From Talaromyces rugulosus (Eukaryota > Ascomycota > Eurotiomycetes > Eurotiales > Trichocomaceae), in assembly GCF_013368755.1 (NCBI RefSeq), contig NC_049563.1, positions 3,658,001 to 3,722,000 of the forward strand: a stretch of 64,000 nt of DNA, in the 5' to 3' direction. The position numbers were made by a program, and so were the translations under genes. Positions 33,236 through 46,629 of the stretch are shown here, in pieces. A model generated the notes under the pieces. That model worked only from the letters and a program-made list of their open reading frames with translations. It searched no databases and was not told the origin of the DNA. Position 1 is the first letter of the stretch, and every line of letters begins with the position of its first letter.

Positions 33236-33295
33236 GATTAGCTCGTTAGTAAGGTTCGATTGCTTACCTAGTTCTCAAAACTTCGTGTTATGAGG

Positions 33296-33305
33296 GTGTT
33301 TTATT
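33296..33305 (-). other. Gypsy B self-primer binding site
   Basis: AATAAAACAC on the minus strand: the last base of the 5' LTR plus the first nine of the leader. Complementary over 10 nt to GTGTTTTATT in the R region. No tRNA-type TGG start is present. Confidence 0.65.
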
Positions 33306-33916
33306 GTCAATCGGTTCAACAACTCGTCACCAAGATGTGAATCGGGGTGGGTATTCTGCTAACAGAAGGCAAGATGAGAAGTTTGTGTAAGGCAATCCTA
33401 GGATAAGTAGAGTACTATCGCAATGATAGGCTGCAAAGTATGTTGAAGAGTAATAGTAGTATGCTATTTGCTTGAGAGAATAAAACACAATAAGCTAGAT
33501 ACATGATGGTAAATGAGTGTCCTTATATAGCTGATCCTAAACATAGCGAGCATAGTCAAGCTCTGCTTGACTATGTCAGTACATAGTTCCTTAGCATAGT
33601 CTCACTATGTTGACTATGCAGTCACGTGCCTAAGTCCGTAAGGTGGGTCTTTTCGTATGGAGACTCTTTTCGCGTGGAGATCCTTTCCGTACGGGATCTC
33701 TTTTCGTACGGAGTCTGTTTTCGTATGGAAACCATTTCCATACGACACAGGCTTCCGTTCGATGAGTCATTCCATGCGGGAGTATAAGTGTAGGCGTTTC
33801 TTCCTTCTCGGGTACAATCAGAGATTCTACCCCACGAGAATATCCAATAACCTTTGCTTATGTAACTAGCGTCCGCTGTCACATCTATTGGCTGAGCGTT
33901 ATCGATTCTTATGACA
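33305..33916 (-). repeat. Gypsy B 5' LTR
   Basis: 612 bp; I see no difference from 26249-26860. Contains the same TATA box, hairpin and 17-bp array, shifted by 7,056. Confidence 0.95.
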
Positions 33917-33921
33917 ATAGC

Positions 33922-35228
33922 TAGAAATAATAGCAAAAGCTGCTATTAAGTAAAGACTGGTAAATAATATTAAATTTAACTCTAAAAAGACAGAGGCTAT
34001 TTTATTCTCTAAAACCATTAGCAGAAAATATAAAAATCAGGTCTAAAAAGCTAGAGTGTAGATAAAAAATGCTTTAATAATATTCTTTTCAATAGTTATT
34101 TAGTAGTTAGAGATTTTACTAGATCTAAAGCTTATCTTTAAAGTCTATTATAAGTACTGTCTATAAAAAGATTAAAATACTAAAAGATAAGTACAGGCAC
34201 TATATAAAGTCTAAAGGCTTCTTTTAGGTCTAGTATAATGAATCTAAAAGACCACTATGTAATTAATGGCATTTTATAGAGCTAAGCTTTAGTAATATAG
34301 ATAAAAAAACTGCTTAAAAAGACTATAAAACTTAATTAATAACTAGGTCTAGATAGTTATAGATATATTAAAGTCTATCTTATTAAGACTATTTATAAAG
34401 AAGACAGCTCTAGAATTAGTAGAGGCTTTATTAAATAGTAAATAGTAGTGGTATATTCTAAGATTTCTAGGACTTTTCTAAGAGTATCTAATAGCAGAAA
34501 TACTTTCTATAATACTTAAAGAGAAAGATATCTATATATAATCTAGAAAACAGCTACTAGAAGACTAAGCTTAGATAATATTAATCTACTAAAGTCTCTA
34601 GAAACTAGATATAGATTTAATCTATAGGTTATAAAAGGCTTTAACTACTAATCTCTCTTAAAGCTTTAAGCATATAATAAAGCCTAATAATAGATCTATA
34701 CTACTAGATTTTAGAATAGACTCCCTTAAAACTACTATATAATTAGCTTTAAACCTTTTAAGTAGAATAGAGAATACTGATCTTTATTTAAATAGTTTTA
34801 GATTAAATAATCAATATATAGACACTACAGTAGCTTATAAACTATTTATTAGTCTTTAAAAATCATATCTAGCTTCTTTAGATATAAGCTTTAAAGTCTT
34901 TAATATAGAATTAATAAAAATAGTCAAAGCTCTAGAATAGATATTAGCAGAGAATCTTAGAGAATTAATTAGGATATTTCTTAATACTTAAGCTGCTATA
35001 AATAGGCTTTAATATATCCAGCTAGGCTCTAGCTAAGCCCTAGTATTATAGATATATAATCTAGCTAAGAAACTGTAGATCACTAGCTATAGAATTACTA
35101 TATACTGGATACCAGGCTATAAGAAGGTCCTAAACAACAAAAAAGCTGATAAAGCTGCTAAGAAAGCTATAAAGAAGCTCTAAATAGATAAATACTTAAG
35201 TATCTTACTGGCATATACTTAACAGGGA
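33922..35228 (+). pseudogene. LINE-c, third fragment (ORF2 after the RT site, RNase H)
   Basis: Continues 26248 in register with the LINE at 44520-45800. RNase H traces are readable but heavily RIPed. Ends where the 5' start of LINE-d (AACCCGCC...) is inserted, at the point matching LINE-b 12843. Confidence 0.82.
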
Positions 35229-37847
35229 ACCCGCCAGGAAAATCAAAAATCAACCTTTTGAAATTCAATGCCTTTTGATGGTGTCCAGGGCCTCGCTATG
35301 GCCCAAGGATCCCCCAATATCGACAACGTCCCTCTAGACCCAGGGGGGCAGGCGTTAGGCCCGGTGAATCCTAAGGGTGCCTATATAGACATCCTAGTAA
35401 AGACAGTACTACCAGCACCTCTTGAGACCAGTATAATAATTCCTTAGAGTAAAGACTTCACATTTAATCTAAAAATTAAACCTAAGGAACTATTCTCTTC
35501 TCTATATTCCCAGGAAGCCTCTAAAGCTCTAGAGAAAAGGCAATAGAATTATAGCCTTAATAAAGCTAATAAAGCCTCTATAAAGGCCTTACTCAGCCTA
35601 ACCTATAAAGATATAGAATAGACCTTATTAAATCACTTTATAAACAGTAATAGTATATTATATATAGAAATAGCTACTATAAAGACCTATATAACCTCTC
35701 TAGTAAAGACTATAAAGCAGCATCTTATAGGCCAATTAAGTACTCTAGAACGCTATTTCTCAATTCTAGAAGCTTAACAAACTTCTTTAAACATCTTAAA
35801 CCATCTTCTAAAACCCCTATCATTAGAAAGCAACCATCAGGGCCTATAACAGCCTCTGCTATTCTAGAGAACAATATTTACAAAAATTATCTATAGCTTC
35901 TAAACTAATCTAAATAAGGCTACTAAGCCTATAGAGCTATATAGAGCCTTATTCTTGATATTAAAACCACTCTCTAAAATAAAGCCCATAACAGGCCTTT
36001 AATAAACCAATATAACAGCCAGCAATATCTAAAAATAATAAATTATTATAAAAAAATAGATTTACTCTCTAAACCAGCTCTTAAAAGTCTAAATAGACCT
36101 AAAAAATCTAAAGCCTATTTATAAAAGTAATAAAAAAAACTATAGACTTATATTTAAATATAAAAATAGCTATACTATCTTTAGAAAGTCTAAAGTCAAT
36201 ATTATCTTGTAGCTTAACTGCTGTCTAGCCTAAACAGATTTCCTAAACTTTACTAAGATAATAGACGCTAATTATACTGAATTAGAGATTATCTCAGCCT
36301 TATTAGACTAAGGAAGTATTATAGACTTGTTATTATCAGTCTATAAAGATCTATTAGTAGCTGTCTGCTACTAGATCAATCCTATAGTTATCTTAGTAGA
36401 AACAGACTAATAATAGTATAAGATTAAGATATATATAATATTAGTAGTCTACTATAGCGTCTTAAGGCTAGGCCTAATCAGAGAAGAAATTAAATTAGAG
36501 AGCACATACATCTTAATAAGAAACTTTATCTAAATTAAACTAATAACAGCTATCTAGACTAATAAGCAGCATTTCTCTATTATTATTATAACAGTAAAAG
36601 GCCTAGATAACGTCTATAGACTACTCACCTAGGGTATACACTTCAAAGATAATAGGCATCCTATCAGCCTCTATTATAAAGTGGGTAAAGACACTATTTA
36701 TATCTAATACTATAGTATTAACTACCAAATTTATAAAGGCTATAGTATCTATTATTACTTTATATTATATATACTAGCGCCTATAAAGCCTAAGAGCATA
36801 TCTATAATATGCTAGACTGTAGGGTCTAAATAGGCTATCTATGCCTATATATACCCACTAAATATAGCAACTATAGAGAGAAGCACCAGGCTGATTCCTC
36901 AGGATGCCTTAAGCTTTGGGAGGCTTATTAACGACTTTATAAGCACTTCCCTGGCATAGAGGTCGTTATGTCCCCTCCCCCCTCTAAATAGACTGAATAA
37001 AAAGGTGTTGCTAAGGAGGCTTCTTTCCTAATTACTACCCAAAACGCCCCCCAAGCCCTAGAGCTTAGGGAAATCGATAACGCTATAGAAGATGCCTCAG
37101 GGATATCACCCTTACCATACTCATCCCCATATCTAACACCAACGCCTGGAGCTGCAGCCCCTATTAATATTAATTATTCAATATAATTGTAGCTATATTT
37201 ACCCCACAATCTTAGAGACTTTAAAAGCAGGGATAGAGCGGTAAATAGATATTATATACCTGTAAGAGCCTTATATTGCCTATAACTTCTCTCACCCAGA
37301 TTATCTGCTGTACTGGCCAGAGAGGGAGAAGCAGGATCAATAAATGTTTATAACTATCTATAAAGACCTTATAAAAGCGGTTAAGATCAAGAACCATACT
37401 GATTTAGTAGACCACCCCTATTTACAGGCCCTAGACATATAAAAAGCACTAATAATTAGCAGGTATATCTCCTGACGCACTAGAATAATCAACTGCTATG
37501 ATATATAGATTAGGGCCAGTCACCAGTAGTAGGGGATTTTCCCTAAACAATGCTGGGCTATTAAGAATATAGATTAGGACCTGCTTATAGTAGATAGATA
37601 CCTATTAATAGATAATTTTAACACCTATAACTCTTTATAGAATCTACTAGTTAAGGGCTGGATTAATGTTAAGCTCTTGAAACAGCTTATAGAGCAGTAC
37701 TTACTATATATTAATAACCTACTAGAGAAGGCTATACGCTATAAGAAGACTAAAAAGATGTTAATTATTAATTTAGTATTATCTTTGCCAGCTCTAGAGC
37801 CTCTGCAAGTCTGGGAAATAGATAAAGATAAATCTATAACATCTAAC
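35229..37847 (+). pseudogene. LINE-d 5' part: 5' UTR, ORF1, start of ORF2 endonuclease
   Basis: Same 5' end as LINE-e (54355, inverted): AACCCGCC then GGAAAATCAAAAATCAACC. ORF1 ATG at 35268 gives MPFDGVQGLAMAQGSPNIDN and a Pro-rich start. The first ~150 bp are almost free of RIP, then stops appear. A helical, probably coiled-coil part matches LINE-e 53742-53927. ORF2 from about 37000 holds endonuclease traces (IDNFNTYNSLW near 37609-37640, GDFN-like). Cut off at 37848 by gypsy C. Confidence 0.85.
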
Positions 37848-38121
37848 TGTGACGGCTGAGCCTGAGGCTATCCCCAAGGGTAGGAGCGGCCTCGTGGCCG
37901 GATGGGAGGCCTCAGGCAGGAAGGGCATCAACCCTGACCCGCGATGCCAGATCTGGGAATAGCCTCACCCCAGGGCCATAAGGGGTCAAGCTGATTACCT
38001 AAGCACACAAGATAAAACCTTCCCGCAGATCCTAATAATTAAATTCCTTTCCCATACTTATTATTTTAAAGAATCACACCCCTAGATAGAAATCAAATAT
38101 CTTTAGAAAAGACATATTATA
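37848..38121 (+). repeat. Gypsy C 5' LTR
   Basis: 274 bp, TGTGACGG start. The first ~170 bp are GC-rich and the last ~100 bp are RIPed (ends ATTATA against GTCACA in the other copy). Confidence 0.88.
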
Positions 38122-41100
38122 TTACAACAAGCATCGCTACACTTTATCTTTATCTTTCTTACAACTAGTATAGCCAACACTCAGCTACAGTCAGTACTCT
38201 AGTTAGAAATAGACTTTTCTTTATCTTAACCTCTTTATGTTCAGTATAATCTGTATAGCTATAATAAACACCTTATCAGCACTCTAATCTTAAATCTTTA
38301 TTTACCTTCATTTAAAATCTAGAAATCTTATAAGCTAGTATAATAGTAAGACCAAATATCACTAATAGACATTAGTATAATAAGAGCGCCAGTAACGATA
38401 ATATAAAAAAGCCTAGTTACCATTTAATTATTAACCTTAAAAAACTAAAGCTTAGAGATATTCCTAAGGGACTACTCAATAAAGATAAATTCCTTAAACT
38501 TTATAAAAGCAACCTTAGAAATCTATTTAAAGATTTATTCTAACACCTTTTTATATAAAAGAAATAACTAAAAAAGACTTTTACTAAATCTAGTAATAAT
38601 AATACAAAAGAAATCAACTCTATAAAAGAGGAGATTCAGAACCTTAAAAATAATCTAGCCAACCATTACCAGACTATATCCAAACTAATCATAAAGTATA
38701 ATACTATAATCACCAATACCTCTCCAGCTAGAAAAGACTATAAAAAGAAGACCACTAAGCTGCCAAATAGCTAGCTGCTATCAGATAGAATCAATCCCAA
38801 GTATAAATCCTAAAAGATTGACATTGAGAACAAGTTAGAAGCTAACACTAACTATTACTCAATAGCCCTAGCCTATATAGTATACGTGAAGGGGATATAT
38901 AAAAAAAAAATAGCTAACCACTTACTTCTATAATTCCAGAAGAACTTAGCATAATATTACTAAAATATTAATAATATCTTCAAGCATCTAAAAACAATCT
39001 ATATAAACAAGAACCGCGTAATTAATACAAAGATAGAACTCTATCATCTAGTAATAAAAGATTTAAAGTTTCAAATCTTTTTATTAAAATTCACATTTCT
39101 TACCTAGAAAGCTGGCCTTACCCTATTAGAATAAAAAAAAAAACTTTACTATAAACTCTTATTCAATATATAACGCGCCATAATCAAAGAAAACACCAAC
39201 CTAATAGTATTATATCAGATCTTTATATAAAGATACTACACTACTATCAACCGCCTTAAGCAGATCATTAAAAAAGAATAACAAGCTTATAGCTGTAGGA
39301 TTAAGAGCAGTAAAGGCTATAGCCAGAAAGGCTACTAGTTAAATATCTCTAGAGAATTAAAGCTAAAGAATAAAGTTTCTCAACTATAACTCTTCTAGAA
39401 AAAAAAAAGAAGCTAATAAATAAAGATAAATACTTCAATTATAAATTAAATAATCACTATACTAATAAATATCTTCTTAAAAAGAAAATTCTAGATCTAA
39501 AGGCTTTAGAGAAATAAAATAAGAATAACACAGACAAGAAGTTAGAAAATATCTATACCTAGGAAAAATCTTTTTCTTAAACACATTAAGTACAGATAAT
39601 AAAGCTTTAGATCTCTTATAGCTGATAAAGAAAAAGAAAGATAGCATAACTATATCTATTCAGCTAGCTAAAAATAGATATTTAATTTATACCAAAGCTT
39701 TAGCTAATACTAAAATCAACAGATTTGTCTTTTTAGATATATTTTTAATAAAAAAGCTTATATAATACTTTTAGATATACACAGTACCTGTTTTTGAACT
39801 TTATAAGATAAAAGGATATAATAAGAAGATAATAGAACTAATCATGTATCTCATAATCTTAACACTAATTATTAATAGCCAGATATAGTAGCATCTACCC
39901 TTTCTCTTAATATGACTAGACCATCACAATATTATTTTAGATTATATATAGCTAGAAAAATATAATATATTAGTAGATTATAGGAACTATTATCTCTTAT
40001 AGCTAGAGGATATATCTCTTAAAGATTAAATAGAGAGAAAATAGTTTATCTATATACCAAAAACAATACTAAAGAGAAATAGACTAGTTAATCTCGAGCA
40101 CCAAGCTGATATAGAGCGCCGAGATTAGTTAATAAAAGAACCTGTCCCACTCCTATAACCAAAGCTCCAAAAAAAAGCGTCTATAGTTATAAGAAAAACA
40201 TAAAGAACATAATCAAGAATAGAACTATAGAAAATAGAAAAATCTTTATAATTAGAGAACATCATAGAACTCTTTAACAGTACTAAGAAAATGTTATTAG
40301 TTATCAGTCTAATAAGAAACCTATATCACCAACACTTAGAAAAAAGGATGTATAGAATAGACATAGCAATCATTAGAACTGTCAGATTCTATTATTATAT
40401 AAAAAAAAAGACTATAGATATCTTTATAACTAGTCTTTATAAAATAGAGCAGGCGCTGGAAACTAAAAAGAAAAAAATGGCTAAATTAACTAAAAATAAG
40501 AAGATCAAGCAGTAGCTGCTGGATTAATATTATAAGTTCGCTAATATCTTTTTAAAGATCTATTTAGACAAGTTGTTAGTTTACTAGAAATATGACTATA
40601 AAATTAAGTTGAATCAGGACTTAGAATTAGGTTATAGTCCTTTATATCAAATATTAGAGGAACAGCTCTAAACAGTCTAAGACTATATTATTAATAATCT
40701 AGATAAAAAATTTATTATCCTTAATAATACATTATTCGTATCTTTAATCTTTATGGCTAAGAAAGTTAATGGTGGATTCTATTTTTGTATTAATTACTGT
40801 AAGCTGAACACTTTAACTAGAAAAGACTAATATCCACTATTACTTATTAAGGAAGTCTTTGAGCGCTTAAGTAAAGTAAAGATTTTTATTAAGCTAGATA
40901 TTAGATAGGAGTTTCACCAAATCTGAATATATTTAGACTCTATAGATCTAACTATTTTTTATTGTTGGTATAGCACTTTTAAATATAAAATAATGCTATT
41001 TAGCCTTATCAATAGACTAACGACGTTTTAATAACTAATCAATAATATTTTTATAGACTATCTTGACCAGTTCGTAATTATATTTATCAATAATCTATTA

Positions 41101-43579
41101 ATATATAGTAAGAATAAGCTAGAGCATAAGATGTATATACAATAGATATTAGAAAAACTCTAAGAGATAAGACTACAAGTTAGTATCAAAAAATATGAGT
41201 TCCATATCATATCAACCAAGTATCTGGGCTTTATTATTACCTTAGAGAAGATAGAGATCAACCTAATAAAAATTAAGGTTATCCTTTCCTAAAAGATGTT
41301 AATAATAGTTCTAGGAATATAGTTATTCCTTAGTTTCTATAACTTCTATTAGAAGTTTATAAAGACCTATAGCCGAACTATAAAGCCATTATATTATCTT
41401 ATTCAAACTGATATTCTATTTATATAGAGTAAAGAGTATAAAGAAATATTTAAAAGTCTAAAAAAAAAATTATCAAAAGTCCTAATACTAGCCTATTATA
41501 ACCCTAATCGCTAAATCTACATAAAAACGGATGTATTAGACAGAATAATAGTTACAGTCCTATCTTAACTATATAAAAATAAGGAATGGCATTTAGTTAT
41601 ATACTACTCCACATTAATAACCCTAACTAAGTATAATTACAATATCTATAACAAAGAATTACTAACAGTAATAAAAGCTCTAAGGAAATAAAAATCTAAA
41701 TTAGTCAGACTAAAAAAATAGAAATCTTTTAATATTCTATTAAATTACTAGGCTCTTAAATACTTTATAACTACTAAAGCTCTGAATACCTAATAAATCC
41801 AATAATACAAGTTCTTAAAAAAATACCACTTTGTACTCAGATATCAACTAGAAAAAATAAATATATTAGCAGACACCCTTATCCGGAGAGAAGATAAAAA
41901 GATAAAAAATCTCAACTATTAGAACCAAACACTACTACTACAGTATAAAATTGATAATAAAATCATACTTAAGATAACATATACAGAACTAGTCACCTTA
42001 ACTATAAAAAATAATATTATCACTAAGATGTTAACAGCCAACAAGGAATATATAGCTAAAAAAGATGCTAAAGTCTTACTCTTAGAAAAAAAAAAGAGTT
42101 ATAAAATAATTAAAAAATAATTTTTCTTTAATAAATAACTCTATATTCCTAAAAAAGATAATTTATAAGTATAACTGCTAGACAAAGTACATTAATAATC
42201 TATAATAATATATTCAGAATGTACAAAGATGCTAAAGCTAGTCCAAGAATAATTCTACTAAGAGACATAGAGTAATGATATAAACCAGTATATAGATAAT
42301 TACAAGATATGCAAAAAGATGAACACACATAAAAACAAAGCCTCTAGACTCCTCCAACCATTATCTATCCCAGTACGACCTTGGCAGCATTTATTAATAG
42401 ACTTTATAAAGCTACCCTAGAACAAACAGAGATTTAATAATATTTTTGTCACTATTAACTACTTAACCAAAAAACCAGTCTCTATACCATACCATAAAGA
42501 AATAACAGCTAGAAATATAGCAAAGTTATAGATTCAATATATCTTTCTATAGACAGGCCTACCAAACAGTATTGTATCAGATCAAGAAGGCCAGTTCATT
42601 TCTAAATTCTAGAAAGAGACATGCCGAATTTTTTATATTAAAATAAAGCTATCAACAGCACAACATACCTAGACAGATAAACAAACAAAAATAGCAAATC
42701 AGTATCTTCAGCAACAGCTACAGCCATATATTAACTTTACAATAAACAACTAGTCAGAATACCTACTAATCATCAACTTTACAGCTGCGTCACTACCATA
42801 GAAATCTACAAAAATGTCCCTATTTAAAATAGAAAAAGATTATACTCCTTAGATATTATTTAATTAAATATTACCAACACCACCTAGAAGCTACACACTG
42901 AACAAGAAGAAAACCTAAATATAAATACAATATTTAGAGCATATATAGAACCACGCCTATAATAATATTATAGAAACACAAGATAGACAGTAACAGCAAA
43001 TAAATAAATACAGACAGAAAATAGACTTTGAAATTAATAACCACATCTATATTAATAACAAAAGATAGAATACAGAACAACTAGACAAAAAACTAGGCTA
43101 TTAATCTAAAGGACTATACAAGATACTATATAAGATAGAACATACCTTTAAATTAGATTTACTACAAGGCATACGAGTATATTATATCTTTTCCCCAGAC
43201 AAGCTCTACCACACCACTTCAACCAAGTCCCTCACTGGTCAACTAGAAAAAGAATGTCCTGAGCTCTAAATTAATAGAAATTCGGAATAAAAAGTTGACA
43301 GGATCCTAGACTCCTAGATACACTAGAAGAAGCTATACTATCAAGTAAACTAGCTAGACAGAGACCCAGATCCAATATAGTATCCAACAGGATATTTTTC
43401 AAACACTCCACTAGCGCTAAAATCGTTCTATAATACCAACCCTAAAAAGCCAGGTCCGCCACATCAATTAGATGTATAGATGAAAGCCATAGAGGAGGAT
43501 CAATTTATTAAAAAGTATACAGATAATAACAGACCAACAACCAACGCTTAAGAGCAAGCGTTTCCGAAGGGGGGGGTGA
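38122..43579 (+). pseudogene. Gypsy C gag-pol relic
   Basis: Gag-like helices at about 38600-39400; protease FVFLDI (ancestral FLDT/S) near 39727-39745; RT VNGGFYFCINYCKLNTLT near 40768-40820, with the catalytic site now FINNLLIYSK near 41083-41110 (both Asp to Asn); integrase LIDFIKLP near 42391-42415 and IVSDQEGQFISKF near 42560-42600; chromodomain start (VDRILDS) near 43291, with degenerate YYQVN-LDRDPDP following. A short open frame at 40291-40515 is just a surviving piece. Stops throughout. Confidence 0.85.
38124..38134 (+). other. Gypsy C self-primer binding site
   Basis: ACAACAAGCAT, two bases after the 5' LTR. Exactly complementary over 11 nt to ATGCTTGTTGT in the better kept LTR (43786-43796). 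Tf1 uses an 11-nt self-primer in the same place. Confidence 0.7.
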
Positions 43580-43853
43580 TATAACGGCTGAGCCTAAGGC
43601 TATCCCCAAAGATAAGAGCAGCCTTATAGCCGGATAGAAGGCCTCAGATAGAAAAAGCATCAACCCTAACCCGCAGTGCCAGATCTGGGGATAGCCTCAC
43701 CCCGGGGCTATAAGGGGTCAAGCTAGTTACCTAAGCACACAAGATAAAATCTTCCCGCAGGTCCTGGTAGTTAGATTCCTTTCCCATGCTTGTTGTTTTA
43801 GAGAATCGCACCCCTAGATAGAAATCGAATATCTTTGGAAAAGGCACGTCACA
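43580..43853 (+). repeat. Gypsy C 3' LTR
   Basis: 274 bp. The left ~110 bp are RIPed (TATAACGG start), the right ~150 bp are kept and end GTCACA. Mirror image of the 5' LTR pattern. Confidence 0.88.
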
Positions 43854-46622
43854 CAAATCATAGGGATAGCTAGGCAGTGCTTTCGGCTTGGGGTGTATCT
43901 AGGGGCCTGGAAGACTGCTAAAGGCATCTTACTTTAGAAGCTAGGGAAGCCTGATTATATCTAGATAAAGGCCTAGAGGGTGATAAGCTTGTTTAGCTGC
44001 CTAGACAAGGTTGTTAAGAAGCTGGCTGTAGGCTTTATAGCGGACTAGTGTGAGGCTTAGAAAGCTTTATATCCTAGATAAATAGGATATAGGCGGGGCT
44101 GTAGGGCTATTGACATGATGGCCTACCTTATATAAATAATATATAAGGGATAGACTTAAAAGCTTCTTATAGGCACTATTTTTATTGATATTATAGAGAC
44201 CTTTGATTATATTAACCCCTATAAGCTTAATAAGACTATGAAAGCTATAGGTCTAGATAATGATTTTATAAAATAAACCTTATCCTTTCTTATAAATAAA
44301 AAAGTTAGTTTTGTAATTAATAGTTATAAAGCCTCTGAACAGTTTATTAACTTAGGACTGCTCTAGGGCTTACTGATCTCCTTAATCCTTTTTCTTATCT
44401 ATATTTAGAGTGTATTTTAGGCTATAAAACAGTAGGTGCTAAAGATTAAAGCCCTGTTTTATACCAATAATATAGGTCTAATAGCCTAGGGAAGCTTGGT
44501 CTCTAAGATCTGTAGGCAGCTAGAAGTAGTAGTAAAAGCTGTTATTAAGTAAGGACTGGTAGATAGTATTAAATTTGACTCTAAAAAGATAGAGGCTATT
44601 TTATTCTCTAAGGCTATTAGCAGGGAATATAAAAATCAGGTTTAGGAAGCTAGAGTGCAGGTAGGAGACGCTTTAGTGGTATTCTCTTTAATAGTTATCT
44701 GGTGGTTAGGGGTCTTACTAGATCCAAAGCTTATCTTTAAAGCCCACTATAAGTACCGCCTGTAAAAAGATTAAAATACTAAAAAATGAGTGCGGGTATT
44801 ATGCAAGGCCCAGGGGCTCTCCCTAGGCCTGGCATGGCGAATCTAAAAGGTCACCACGCAGTCAGTGGCGCTTTATGGGGCTGAGCTTTGATAGTATAGG
44901 CAAAAGAACTGCAGGGCTTAATTAATAACTAGGCCTGGGCAGTTATAGGTATGCTAAAGTCTACCTTATTAGAACTGTTTATAAGGGAGACAGCTTTAGA
45001 ACTAGTAAAGGCTCTATTAGATAATAAACAGCGGCAGTATGCCCTAAGACTTCTAAGACTTTCTCAGGAGCATTTAGTAGTAGAAATACTTTCTATAATA
45101 TTTAGAAAGAGAGATATCTATACATAGCCTGGAGAGCAGCCGCTAAAAGATCAAGCTTGGGCAATATTAATCTGCTGAGGTCTCTAGAAGCTGGGTATAG
45201 GCTTGGTCTACAGGCTATGAAAGGCCTTGACTGCTGATTTTTTTTAGGGTTTTAAGCGTATAATAGAGCCTGGTAATAGATCTATACTACTAGATTTTAG
45301 GATAGACTCTCCTGAAACTGTTATATAATTAGCCTCAGACTTTTTAAGTAGGATAAAGAATACCGATCTTTATTTAGACGGTTTTAGGTTAGATAATTAG
45401 TATATAGATGTTGTAGTAGCTTATAAGCTATTTATTAGCTTTTAGAGGTCGTGTCTAGCTCTCTTGGGCATAGGCTTTGAAGTTTTTAATGCAGAACTAA
45501 TAAGAGTAGTTAAAGCCCTAAAGTGGATATTGATAGAGAATCTTATAAAGCTAATTAAGATGTTTTTAGATACCTAGGCTGCTATAAGCAGGCTCTAGTA
45601 TACTTGGCCTAGTCTAAGGCAAGCCCTAGTATTGCGGGCATATAATTTAGCTAGGGAACTACAGACTATCGACTACAGGGTTACTATATACTGGGTGTTA
45701 GGCCATAAAAGGGTCCTAGACAATGAGGAGGCTAATAAGACCGCTAAGAAAGCTGCAGGGAGGCTCTATACAGGTAAGTACTTAGGCATCTTACTAGTCT
45801 ATGCTCAGTGGGCATACATTAAGATTTATAGCGTTATTAAGGTTAACTAGCTTACTATAAAGCTTGCAAGACGTATTTAATAGGTAGGCTAGGTCTATTA
45901 ACCTCTCTAGAGATGGAAGCCTAATCTAATAGTGATAAGCACCTCTAAGTATCTAACATGATGGTATTACTAATTTAAGACTAGCCATATCCTAATTAGG
46001 GCCTATCTATACCGAATCAAGGCCTAAGACTCCCCTAATTGCTTGGGGTGTTCTAAGAAGATTAAGATAGTAAGACACCTTCTTATAAATTGTTAATAGT
46101 GGTGCCACTAACAGAAAAAACTATATGCCGGCTTAGCTGAAGCGAAGATAAAAGCTCTATAGAATAGCAAATAGTGCCCTGAAGTATGCTTATTCCAGGA
46201 TCTAAAGGTTACTACAGCATTGCTAGCGTTTATAGGGGTTATTAGAGAGTAAGAAAATAATTAACAGACTTAAGAGTAGGCCTATAAGACTAATAATTAG
46301 GATATTGAGGCCCTGGATAAGGGAAAGTAAGAGGGAGAAGGATAGCGGACAGGGGTAGCCCACTATTATAGGTAACACCCAAACATTAGTAGCTATAAAG
46401 AGGGGGTAATAGTTGCTACCCACTATAAGCCCCTGAATTATCCTACACATATAAGCAGTATAAGGTAAGGAAAATACAAGATACCTTAAAAGCCTAGATC
46501 CAATAGGGATAGAGGTACCAGCTTATAGAGAGCAACCTCTATAAGCAGGCCTAATCCACACGAATCGCTGTCTATCATAGCCTAGGGCTCGGTATAGACG
46601 TTAAATTTGATTAAATAAATAA
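43854..46622 (+). pseudogene. LINE 3' part (RT, RNase H, CCHC, 3' UTR), moderately RIPed
   Basis: Starts in ORF2 at the point matching LINE-c 25583. RT motif A FIDIIETFDYINPYKL near 44192-44235, catalytic YTNNIGLIA near 44460. RNase H and CCHC traces extend to the ORF2 stop equivalent near 46340. 3' UTR with hairpin 46521-46545 and tail ending near 46622. Less damaged than LINE-a, with blocks of intact CG next to blocks of damage. The next bases are a gypsy B-family fragment, not LINE-c, so this may not be the same insertion as 35229-37847. Confidence 0.85.
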
Positions 46623-46629
46623 ATAATAA

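Larger units (their letters stand above)
26249..33916 (-). mobile_element. Gypsy B: intact Ty3/gypsy chromovirus with an antisense extra gene
   Basis: 7,668 bp with two 612-bp LTRs that I read as identical, a perfect 5-bp target duplication, a polypurine tract (GAAGGAGGGGAT, minus strand, next to the left LTR), a self-primer site, one intact 1,936-codon gag-pol and a 177-codon gene on the opposite strand. No RIP. It is probably a very recent and potentially active insertion. Confidence 0.95.
37848..43853 (+). mobile_element. Gypsy C: RIPed Ty3/gypsy chromovirus
   Basis: 6,006 bp with two 274-bp LTRs, polypurine tract GAAGGGGGGGGTGA (43566-43579) and self-primer site. The outer part of each LTR is nearly un-mutated. 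I find no target duplication: the left flank ends CTAAC and the right begins CAAAT. The flanking LINE pieces do not join, with about 870 nt of LINE missing. Confidence 0.88.

Noticed and set aside
28484..33241. Many + strand open frames of 60-126 residues opposite gypsy B gag-pol
   Set aside because: They lie fully within the coding region of the intact polyprotein and show no motif. Only 26974-27507, mostly outside pol and with a homologue, is kept.
40291..40515. 74-residue Lys-rich frame
   Set aside because: A stop-free piece between protease and RT of the gypsy C relic.
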